64,000 bases of DNA from Pycnococcus provasolii (Eukaryota; Chlorophyta; Pseudoscourfieldiophyceae; Pseudoscourfieldiales): the NCBI GenBank assembly GCA_049487715.1, contig CP150552.1:496001-560000 (forward strand). The letters are read 5' to 3'. The notes beneath the pieces were generated by a model. It saw only the letters and a list, made by a program, of their open reading frames with translations. It did not search any database and had not been told where the DNA came from. Shown here in pieces: positions 57,181 through 64,000 of this stretch. How positions within the stretch are numbered: the stretch's first letter is position 1; the number at the start of each line of letters is the position of its first letter. Made by a program: the position numbers and the translations under genes.

Positions 57181-58702
57181 CTTCAGTTCTACTTGTTTAA
57201 TTGGGGTTTTTGATTAGGGGGCATCGCTCGCGCCGCTGGTTCTGGGCGGCCGCCAGGACGCCGCCCGTTTCCTTTTTGGCCACCTCATCGGCTTGCCGCC
57301 GCCTCCTGTGGAGGTGCCTGTCGCGCCTGTCGCGCCTTGGAGCTCGCCGCTGGCCAATTTGGCGTCACGATTGGTGACACTCGTCTCTCCTCTTCGTGGA
57401 GATACGTGACTATGATGGCAACCCCCAAAATCTTCAGTTCTACTTGTTTAATTGGGGTTTTTGATTAGGGGGCATCGCTCGCGCCGGTTGGGCGGCCGCC
57501 AGGAGGGTCACGGCCCCTCGAGACCCTCGGTGGCCTCTCCCTTAGGGCTGCGCGCGCGTAACCACTCTTGCTGTTGGTTGCTTGCTTCGCAAACAACCTC
57601 CCCTCCCTCCTGTTGACTATGGTTGGTTACTGAGAGGAGACCTACTTTGGTTTTAATTTCGGTTTTAGGGGGGGCCAGTATTGCCAATGAAGGTCATCTT
57701 TTACACAAACCGAAATTAAAACCAAAAGTAGGTCTCCTTCCAGTAACCAACCATAGTCAACAGGAGGGAGGGTGGGAGGTTGTTTGCGAAGCAAGCAACC
57801 AACAGCAAGAGTGGATACGCGCGAGGCCTTAAGGGAGAGGCCGCCGGAGGGTCTCGAGACCCGCCGGGCGGCCGCCCCAGCGCGAGCGACTCCCCATCAA
57901 AAACCCCAATTAAACAAGTAGAACTGAAGATTTTAGGGGGGGCCAGTATTGCCATCATAGTCACGTATCTCCACGAAGAGGAGAGACGAGTGTCACCAAT
58001 CGTGACGCCAAATTGGCCAGCGGCGAGCTCCAAGGCGCGACAGGCGCGACAGGCACCTCCACAGGAGGCGGCGGCAAGCCGATGAGGCCAACCCAATCGG
58101 TTAAGCCGTCAGGGTCGCCCGGCGCAATGCGCTCCATGCGTTTGCGAATCGCGCCAGCCCACGGTGCGATCGCCCCCTGCTGCACCTTGTACTGCCGCTG
58201 GACGCGCGGCGCCACGCGCCTGCGCGGGATCACGAATGCCGGTGCGGTCGCCGTGGTATGTGATATACCACGACGTCCCAGCGAGGCGCTCCTGCCCCGT
58301 GTGCCGTCCGCCGTCGGCCCGGGATGAACAGCCCCGTGTGAGCCGGGATCCGCGTGACCTCGATCGCCAGGGCGTCGAGCTTCGCTGCCCAGTTCTCCCT
58401 CGGCCAGTCCGGTGCCACGACGGTAGCTGCGGCGCCCGACTGCTCCAACTTGTCCGCCAATGTTGGCAGCAGACTCCACGGCGGATTGCACCAATTCTTC
58501 TCGCTGCGCCAAACAGCAAGAGTGGATACGCGCGAGCAGCCTTAAGGGAGAGGCCGCCGGAGGGTCTCGAGACCCGCCGGGCGGCCGCCCAGAACCAGCT
58601 GCGCGAGCGACTCCCCCCAATCAAAAACCCCAATTAAACAAGTAGAACTGAAGATTTGTGTAAAAGATGACCTTCATTGGCAATACTGGCCCCCCTAAAA
58701 CC
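57181..58702. mobile_element. Degenerate mobile element with nested inverted repeats
   Basis: A 1.5-kb region of nested inverted repeats. (1) A 35-bp core starting CTTCAGTTCTACTTG occurs at 57181 (+), 57432 (+), 57895-57929 (-) and 58621-58653 (-). (2) Bases 57432-57660 and 57710-57930 are inverted copies. (3) Outer arms 57275-57430 and 57931-58095 are inverted copies, so 57275-58095 is one ~820-bp palindrome. (4) Bases 57661-57709 and 58653-58702 are near-identical 48-bp inverted termini (GGTTTTAGGGGG then CCAGTATTGCCA); the left one is the palindrome's loop. No transposase frame is visible. A clear target-site duplication is not seen. It carries a retroelement coding fragment at 58230-58510. 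Confidence 0.75.
58230..58510 (-). pseudogene. Retroelement polyprotein fragment inside the inverted-repeat element
   Basis: The minus-strand frame reads EKNWCNPPWSLLPTLADKL, then EQSGAAATVVAPDWPRENWA, then PAHTGLFIPGR and APRWDVVVYHIP. NPPWS followed by a Val-rich strand ending in P-x-WP and W is typical of a domain (sometimes called methyltransferase- or RNase H-like) of tyrosine-recombinase and gypsy-like retroelements. It is a ~90-codon remnant lacking the rest of any polyprotein. It shows the element captured or derived from retroelement DNA. Confidence 0.5.
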
Positions 58703-58857
58703 CTAATAACGGGGGGATGACGCGATTTGCTCCTGTGCCCTCTCCGTCTCGGAAAGATGTTTCGGATGAGATTTCCTTCCTCCTCCCCCCCCCCCCCCCT
58801 CAACCAACCACTCCCTCCTCCCTGGATTACCAACTATAATTAGAAATCGGGGTACAT
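58703..58857. promoter_or_regulatory. 5' flank of CPBP protease gene
   Basis: 155 bp with a CCTAAAACCCTAATAAC string at ~58697-58711 and a long C-run (CCCCCCCCCCCCCCC) at ~58785-58799. The ATG is at 58858. Confidence 0.45.
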
Positions 58858-60258
58858 ATGGTGGGGATGGCTCCACGCTGCTTCTCTCAGAGGACGTTTG
58901 CGTCGTCTTCCTCAGGCTCATCAAAGCCTATTAGGAAGAAGAATTCTTTCTCTAAAGGTCCTAATCTTGGCGGTTCCCTTTCAAAGAAGATCTTGCGGAG
59001 TCCATCTTCGTCTCGTTCTAAGAAGAGGCCACAACACCGGTTTCCTGCAGAGGTTAGGAGACATGGTGGGGGTGGGTGGGGGTGGGGGTGGGGTGCACCT
59101 CTTTCTCTGCTCGGGATGGGAAGAGCCATCTTCTCCAACCAGAGGAGAAGGAGAAGGAAAAAGGATTCCGGCGACTCTGACGACAATGACCAGGACCGAG
59201 AAAAGAGTCTGCGTCTGCTTGACGCTGACATGTACGCGACGCCGTTCGCGGCACCTTTCTCGCCCGTGACCATCGTGGGTGGACTCGTCGCTTTCGCCGT
59301 CGCATATCCGCTCAGCGGCGCGGTGTTCGCACCGTGGGTGGGACAACACGTCGTCGGTCTGCCGCCACTCACGGCCGTGTTCGCCACGGAAGGTGACGCC
59401 CTGTTGCCCGTCGACGAGGCGACGCGCGCACTCTGGCGTGTGCAGTACGCGTTCGTGGGGCAGGCGCTCGAAACATCCGCCGCCGTCGCAGGGACGTGCG
59501 TACTCGCACGACTCGCGACGAAGCTGAACGAGGAGCAGCAGGGAAAGAGTGCGTCAACGAACCAAAAAAGTGCCAGTAGCGATAACAACGTCGACAGTGC
59601 GCCGCTCTTCCAACTGGACGTGTCGCCATTCGGGCCGTCGGCGTGGAATTTGCGTGACGGATGGCTGACCTGGGCAATCATCGGATACCCACTCGCGGTC
59701 GCCAGCGTCTCGCTCGCGTCAGTCGTGACCATTGCAGTCACAGATGGACAAGGCTTTGGAGGGAGAGGAACGGCAGATGACGTCGTGCAGCTGCTCAAAA
59801 GCTCGCCGAAGCCGGTGACGTCGAGACAGGAGCAAGCAGCAAATGACAACAATGCCGCCACAGTCACGAATGCGCCCTCCCCACGATCTGACATGTCGAC
59901 CGCCGTACCACCAGTCACCCCCGCAAACGTCGCCAGCGTTCAGCCAACATGGCCGTACCTGCTCGGAATCGCAAGCTTCCTAGCACCTGCATCGGAGGAG
60001 CTCATCTTCCGAGGATTTCTGCTTGCGTCTCTGACGCGCTTCATGTCGCCAACCTCAGCCGCATTTGCATCAGCTGGCGCATTCGCGTGCGCGCACTTGA
60101 GCGCGCGCGACCTTCCTCAGCTTTGGGGCCTTGGAATGGTGCTTGGCCTATCCTACGTGCGCACGAAAAATCTTGCGACGCCCATCGCCATCCACTCGAC
60201 GTGGAACGCGATGACGTTGCTCTTGCTCGTGGTGGTTCAGATGGAAGGTGGTTTTTGA
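58858..60258 (+). CDS. CPBP-family (CAAX protease/bacteriocin-processing) intramembrane metalloprotease, probably plastid
   Basis: A 466-aa multipass protein. A long basic Ser/Arg/Gly N terminus (~1-120; a SKKRPQHR stretch and GGGGWGWGWG) looks like a plastid targeting region, followed by membrane segments (VTIVGGLVAFAVAYPLSGAV, a segment near FVGQALETSAAVAGTCVL, AIIGYPLAVASVSLASVVTI). The catalytic motifs are complete: EELIFRG (EExxxR, residues ~380-386), FACAH (FxxxH, ~408-412) and HSTWN (HxxxN, ~446-450). These bind Zn in the CPBP/Abi family (Rce1-like). Plant relatives in plastids are often of unknown substrate. A low-complexity Gln/Asn/Thr insert lies at ~300-360. An alternative start is ATG 58867. 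Confidence 0.88.
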   Translation: MVGMAPRCFSQRTFASSSSGSSKPIRKKNSFSKGPNLGGSLSKKILRSPSSSRSKKRPQHRFPAEVRRHGGGGWGWGWGAPLSLLGMGRAIFSNQRRRRRKKDSGDSDDNDQDREKSLRLLDADMYATPFAAPFSPVTIVGGLVAFAVAYPLSGAVFAPWVGQHVVGLPPLTAVFATEGDALLPVDEATRALWRVQYAFVGQALETSAAVAGTCVLARLATKLNEEQQGKSASTNQKSASSDNNVDSAPLFQLDVSPFGPSAWNLRDGWLTWAIIGYPLAVASVSLASVVTIAVTDGQGFGGRGTADDVVQLLKSSPKPVTSRQEQAANDNNAATVTNAPSPRSDMSTAVPPVTPANVASVQPTWPYLLGIASFLAPASEELIFRGFLLASLTRFMSPTSAAFASAGAFACAHLSARDLPQLWGLGMVLGLSYVRTKNLATPIAIHSTWNAMTLLLLVVVQMEGGF

Positions 60259-60518
60259 CTACCAAATAGGATGGCGAAAGAAATAAATAAGAATAGTAAT
60301 GGAGTGTACTTTACTTTGTCCAGTTGCCAACCCTCGACTATTCACACTGGTCATGATTCACATCCACTGGTCACGAGATACAGTAGGCCCACTTTCCATG
60401 ATGGTATGTGTTGTCAGGCTGGCGCTTCGAAGGGGAGGGGCCCAAAAGCCACCTGAAAAGCCACCCAAAATGAGTGTAATATATCCACACCACCACCTCC
60501 AGGGGTGGATCCCCCAAA
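60259..60518. other. Spacer between CPBP gene and small helical gene
   Basis: 260 bp without a recognisable gene; contains repeated CACTGGTCA strings (60341, 60367) and AAAAGCCACC repeats at ~60447 and ~60458. Confidence 0.4.
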
Positions 60519-60956
60519 ATGGCAAACCTGAGAGCCCATTTCCTGGGGTTGGATTTGCCACCACCCGCCAACTTCGCCATGCCGTCGACGGGCACGTCGC
60601 CACCGTCAGCCGCTGGTTCCGCGGTGCTCCACGCGTTCGTCGACCCGTCGCTCCCGCTCAAGTCGCAGCTCGCGAACGCGCTGTCGGCATCCGCACTCGC
60701 GACGCCCGGCCAGGCACGAGCACTCGCGCGCGAGGCACGCGTCGAGGAAGTGTCCAGGCTGCCGAAAGAGCTCGCGGCGAAGGCGCAGCAAATCGACGCG
60801 GCGGCGTCCGTGTGCCGAAATCTGCCCGGAGCCATTGCGCGCCTTTCGGTGGCAATGACGCGCGCAGAGGTGGGTGCTTCGAAACTAAAAGGTCCGCTTG
60901 CGCAGGCTTTCCAGCATCAACAACAGCAAGAGCAGCCACAAGCAAGAGATAGCTAG
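60519..60956 (+). CDS. Small Ala-rich helical protein, function unknown
   Basis: A 145-aa protein. After a ~30-residue Pro/Ser/Gly leader (MANLRAHFLGLDLPPPANF), residues ~35-130 are Ala/Leu/Arg-rich and predicted helical (SQLANALSASALATPGQARA, RVEEVSRLPKELAAKAQQID, AIARLSVAMTRAEVGASKLK), ending in a Gln-rich tail. I recognise no domain. It could be a small coiled-coil subunit of a nuclear or vesicle complex, but nothing proves it. Start ATG 60519 or, less likely, ATG 60579 (MPSTGTSPP). Convergent with the DUF3054 gene, 39 bp between stops. Confidence 0.5.
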   Translation: MANLRAHFLGLDLPPPANFAMPSTGTSPPSAAGSAVLHAFVDPSLPLKSQLANALSASALATPGQARALAREARVEEVSRLPKELAAKAQQIDAAASVCRNLPGAIARLSVAMTRAEVGASKLKGPLAQAFQHQQQQEQPQARDS

Positions 60957-60995
60957 AGGTGTTTGTGTACTTAGTATTGTAGTTTTACTCTTTTT

Positions 60996-61886
60996 TTACC
61001 AACGACTTGTTAGTCCACGTATCATCTTGAACAGGTCACCCACATCACCCTTACGGTCAGAGGTTGCACGTTTGGCCAGGCGACGCCGACGCTCGTCAGC
61101 CTTCTCCGCCACCCAAACGGCACGGCCGACACGCCAACCCACAAACAGGACGAACGTCGTCGCAAGCGTCACGGCGCAGAAGCTCACAGGTGGCGCCCTG
61201 TGTGTGATGGCGAGGGAGCGCAGCACGAGTCCGACGGGCACGCCGATGGCCCAAGTCTTCGCCGCGACGCCAAGAGCGGCGATGGGGTCGTCGCCGCGCG
61301 CTTTATCGCCAAATCCCTGCGTCGCAAGCGCGCCTGCTCCAGCCACTCCGATGAAAAAAGGGAGGGCTGTTAGCAGAGCGCCCGCGGCGGACTCGCCGTG
61401 CGACATCCGCCCGATGAGCGCGAACACGAGCAGTGCCGCGTAGTCGCCCGCCACGAGGCCCGCGACGTCCAACGCCGACCTTGCCGTGCTGTCGGACTTG
61501 GCATCCTCCACCGCCATCGCGGACGTCGACGAATCCGGCGTGAGCTCCTTGAACTCGAACGACCCTGAGTCGTCGTCGTCCTCCTCCTGCTTTTGCTGTG
61601 CCGTTGGCTGCTGAGACGATCCCGACGACGCTTTCGGTACTACCGTGTGTTTTCCTCCTCGGGTCGCCATCGTCCTTCGACTCGCAGGACATCCTCCTGT
61701 CCCTCTTGTCACGACGCTTCCCACAGGGTATGAAGTCGCCTTCGTCACGGTGACTGACGAAGGCGTCTGCGACGGTGTAAGGCGCAAACGTGGCGTACGC
61801 ATCAGACGAGCAGTGGTACTACCACTGCACGTACCAAGCGCGCGCAGGCTCAGACGACACGACTGTGCAAGCACTGCAGGCGACAT
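60996..61886 (-). CDS. DUF3054-domain membrane protein, probably plastid-targeted
   Basis: A 296-aa protein. A Ser/Thr/Arg-rich N terminus (~1-70; MSPAVLAQSCRLSLRALGTC) is a likely transit peptide, followed by an acidic linker (EEDDDDSGSFEF). The C-terminal 165 residues match DUF3054: AGLVAGDYAALLVFALIGRM SH, then LLTALPFFIGVAGAGALATQ, IGVPVGLVLRSLAITHRAPP and VSFCAVTLATTFVLFVGWRV, four predicted TM helices. The GD/GRxSH motif of helix 1 is conserved in the family; function is unknown, and members occur in bacteria and plastids. Start ATG 61886; the longer frame includes non-conserved sequence without an ATG. Confidence 0.82.
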   Translation of the reverse strand: MSPAVLAQSCRLSLRALGTCSGSTTARLMRTPRLRLTPSQTPSSVTVTKATSYPVGSVVTRGTGGCPASRRTMATRGGKHTVVPKASSGSSQQPTAQQKQEEDDDDSGSFEFKELTPDSSTSAMAVEDAKSDSTARSALDVAGLVAGDYAALLVFALIGRMSHGESAAGALLTALPFFIGVAGAGALATQGFGDKARGDDPIAALGVAAKTWAIGVPVGLVLRSLAITHRAPPVSFCAVTLATTFVLFVGWRVGRAVWVAEKADERRRRLAKRATSDRKGDVGDLFKMIRGLTSRW

Positions 61887-62398
61887 ACCCGTCCGGAGGA
61901 TGGGTTGGATGACGTCAAATGGTTTTCCACTTTTTTTTTCCGGCAGCCCGGGGGGAGGAAAAATTCTCAACCCCGTAAAATTTATTGTTTTTCATCCCCT
62001 AATAATAAAACTTCTACCAAATAGGCTGGTATCAACATAGTGGGAAAGAAAGAGCTCGTCTACATACTCTACTGTATTATGGGTATGTTTACGCATGTGG
62101 CAAGTGACTTACCTTAGTGACATGTGAATACATACAGTATGTTACGTGCGGCGGAATTCATAGTACTACCGGTACGTGAATATGGCGGTGGACGTGACGA
62201 GTGGAGTTTCTTCTCGAGGGGGAATGACCAGTCGAACTACATACCTTATGTTGGTAAACTTTAAGGTGGTTGGTTAGACGATCGACCGTTGGATTAAGCG
62301 AAGTATGTTTTATATATAAAATTGCTTTGATTGAAAATGTTTCATCTTACCAAGGGTATAGGTTTTTTTAAAAGCCAATAATCAAATCAAGCAATCGT
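61887..62398. other. Intergenic, A/T-rich, no gene recognised
   Basis: About 510 bp, upstream of the DUF3054 gene and downstream of the RWD-RING gene, both minus-strand. Contains TTTTTTTTTCC and ATAGTACTACCGGTACG-type palindromic strings (~62160-62176), and TATATATAAAA at ~62311. No ORF or RNA gene of note. Confidence 0.5.
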
Positions 62399-63913
62399 TC
62401 ACAACCCCATGAGACTCGCCACCTCGTCCATCTCGCGCAGACGCTCCTGCCGCTTCGCCCAACGCGCCTCCAACTTCTCAGCGCTCTCGCTATACTTGTG
62501 ATGGCGCACGGGCTGAGAACACACGTGGCACTTCTTGTCGAATGGCGGATTCATCATCCATTCCGCAAGGCACTTGTCGTGGTAATAATGGCCGCAAACG
62601 AGACGGTCGATGCCGTAGTCCACGGCGACGGCAGGATCGTCGCGATCGGGCTTACCGTCCGCCGCAGACGCCGCGCGCACCGCCCCCGCAGGTCTCTTGC
62701 CTGATCTCAGCGGTGTTTCGGGAAGCAGACTTTCGTTGCAAAGACGGCACGACGCGCCTGCCAATTGGCAAACGCAGTCACGCACCAAATACAATGCTAT
62801 CTCGTGAAGGTGAGGCTGCGGTTCGCTTGTCGAGAGGCGCTCATATCGCCGCCTCTCCTCCTCCTGTGTTCGCTCATTGAGCTCGTGCACGAGCTTGGAC
62901 GCCATCCGCGCGCTGCTGTCGCTCTGCATGGCACCCTTGCGCACCTTCTCGCTCGTTCCGGCACCCGCACGTCCCGTCGGCAGCCTGGCACTAAACGCCG
63001 CGGCAGTGCTGGAGCGACCTGGATCAGCCTTGAGCTCTGCGCGCGCCTTTGCCTGTGCGACCCAGCTGGTGACGAATTCCTGCGGAAAGTTGTGGTGCAA
63101 TGCAGTGATCGCGACAGGTTCGCCAGGATATCCAGGCGGTATGGAGAATAGAAATTCGCACCGATACTTTCCCGTCGACGCCATGATGCGCACGTCGCCT
63201 GTGGTGGCTGCCGCCTGCAGAAGCTTGCAGTTTGAGTTGATCCTCTTGAGGTCGGCAGGAAGATTTTTAAGCTCCTCGAATGCTGGCGCGAGTACGTTCG
63301 TGCGCGCAAATTCCGACGCGAACTTGATCGCGTGCAAGATAGCCTTTGGCGTCTTCTCGGCACGAGCTTTCTCGGCGAGCGCTGTGCACGCGCTCTGCAG
63401 CTTGTCACACGCGCCGTCGGATAGAGCGAGGCTTGTAATGTCAAACCGCGGGTCAGCCGTCTCCGGGTATCCTTCTGGTATCGTAGCCTTGAACAGGAAT
63501 CGTCGGTATTTACCTCCGTGGCTCATGTCCAGCTGCACATGAGTTGCAAAGCACGCTCTGAGTTCCGCGCAGTTATCAAATTTCACGTATTCTTTGATAT
63601 CGTCAAGTTCTTCTGTGACAGCTGGCGACGCCGGAATCGAGCTATTGAGAACATTGTCAGCCTTCCCATCATCAAGTCCTTCATCCGAAGCGACGATACG
63701 TTTCATTTGCTCTGAGATGGCTGATGCGAGGAGTAAGTCTTCTTGAGCGGCGGCGTGGAGCTGGGCACGATGAGCGAGTCGTGAGGCACGGCTGTGAGAG
63801 GCGGCGGCCGCGGCATCCAAGTCAGGAAGGGTCAGGTGCACCACGTCCCTCTTTTCGTGGTGGTGGTGGTGGTGGTGGTGCCCGCCACCGGACGACGACA
63901 TGTTTGTTGACAT
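62399..63913 (-). CDS. RWD-like and RING domain protein, putative E3 ubiquitin ligase
   Basis: A 504-aa protein beginning with eight His encoded by a GTG/CAC run (63845-63875). Residues ~130-300 hold an RWD-type region in two halves: YRRFLFKATIPEGYPETADP, with the YP-x2-P turn, and CEFLFSIPPGYPGEPVAITA, the same turn repeated. A RING follows at ~395-475: CRLC, a long loop, then CGHYYHDKC and CHVC, with W in EWMMNPPFDK. The ligand set C-x2-C, C-x-H, H-x2-C, C-x2-C is adequate for zinc binding. RWD-RING proteins such as RNF25-type ligases act in ubiquitin tagging. The RING loop is extended by a ~40-residue charged insert. C-terminal charged helix (EARWAKRQERLREMDEV). Start ATG 63913. Confidence 0.83.
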   Translation of the reverse strand: MSTNMSSSGGGHHHHHHHHEKRDVVHLTLPDLDAAAAASHSRASRLAHRAQLHAAAQEDLLLASAISEQMKRIVASDEGLDDGKADNVLNSSIPASPAVTEELDDIKEYVKFDNCAELRACFATHVQLDMSHGGKYRRFLFKATIPEGYPETADPRFDITSLALSDGACDKLQSACTALAEKARAEKTPKAILHAIKFASEFARTNVLAPAFEELKNLPADLKRINSNCKLLQAAATTGDVRIMASTGKYRCEFLFSIPPGYPGEPVAITALHHNFPQEFVTSWVAQAKARAELKADPGRSSTAAAFSARLPTGRAGAGTSEKVRKGAMQSDSSARMASKLVHELNERTQEEERRRYERLSTSEPQPHLHEIALYLVRDCVCQLAGASCRLCNESLLPETPLRSGKRPAGAVRAASAADGKPDRDDPAVAVDYGIDRLVCGHYYHDKCLAEWMMNPPFDKKCHVCSQPVRHHKYSESAEKLEARWAKRQERLREMDEVASLMGL

Positions 63914-64000
63914 GGCGCGCCCGTGAAATGGAACAGAAAAAGAACAAAAAGGGGGCCACGTAGGACAGGACAGAACAGGACAGGTCGGGAAAGGAAATAT
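63914..64000. promoter_or_regulatory. 5' flank of RWD-RING gene (window edge)
   Basis: 87 bp to the window end, containing a GGACAGGACAGAACAGGACAGG string at ~63964-63985. No further feature can be assigned. Confidence 0.4.

Overview
This is a nuclear window from a eukaryotic green alga. The evidence is gene content: a chloroplast PGR5, a PGRL1-like thylakoid protein, a plastid-type CPBP protease, a DUF3054 protein, TOM1/THH1-family membrane proteins, GPAT9, BRR2, eIF3k, proteasome beta1 and THOC6. Genes are monocistronic, lie on both strands and are mostly intronless; one gene shows two clear GT-AG introns of about 105 nt. Telomere-type CCCTAA blocks recur between genes. This suggests a compact, intron-poor chlorophyte, perhaps of prasinophyte grade. 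I cannot name the species. Several longest ORFs begin with GTG or TTG, so I placed eukaryotic starts at the first plausible in-frame ATG.

Layout. 0.7-5.6 kb: two TOM1-like genes flank a secreted fibronectin-II-like protein with an 84-bp repeat. 6.1-8.3 kb: a small RING-H2 protein, then retroelement debris. 8.4-15.4 kb: a GRIP golgin, PGR5, proteasome beta1 (divergent from PGR5 across a promoter rich in telo-box motifs) and a Kelch-type protein. 15.6-23 kb: the spliceosomal helicase BRR2, with a reading-frame break near its end. 23.3-27.1 kb: a PlsC-type acyltransferase, a DUF676 lipase and an LRR protein. 27.3-28.2 kb: a minisatellite of about 40 units of 22 bp. 28.7-38.7 kb: one 10-kb uninterrupted gene for a giant Reeler/G8/EGF/DOMON surface protein. 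39-44.2 kb: an unknown gene, the PGRL1-like gene, a HemW/RSAD1-type radical SAM protein and a bicupin. 45.4-50.3 kb: a phospholipase-A2-like protein lacking its catalytic His, a FUZ-like protein, an EndoG-type nuclease and an RJL-type GTPase. 51-57 kb: a WD40 protein, GPAT9, THOC6-like and eIF3k. 57.2-58.7 kb: nested inverted repeats of a degenerate mobile element. 58.9-64 kb: CPBP protease, an unknown small protein, DUF3054 and an RWD-RING protein.

How the genes relate. There are no operons. Two functional themes recur. PGR5 and a PGRL1-like protein, partners in photosystem I cyclic electron flow in plants, are about 28 kb apart. A FUZ-like and an RJL-like gene, both from families linked to cilia or flagella, flank an endonuclease gene. 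Neighbouring genes are often head-to-head across short promoters carrying telomere-like motifs, or tail-to-tail with 12-70 bp between stop codons.
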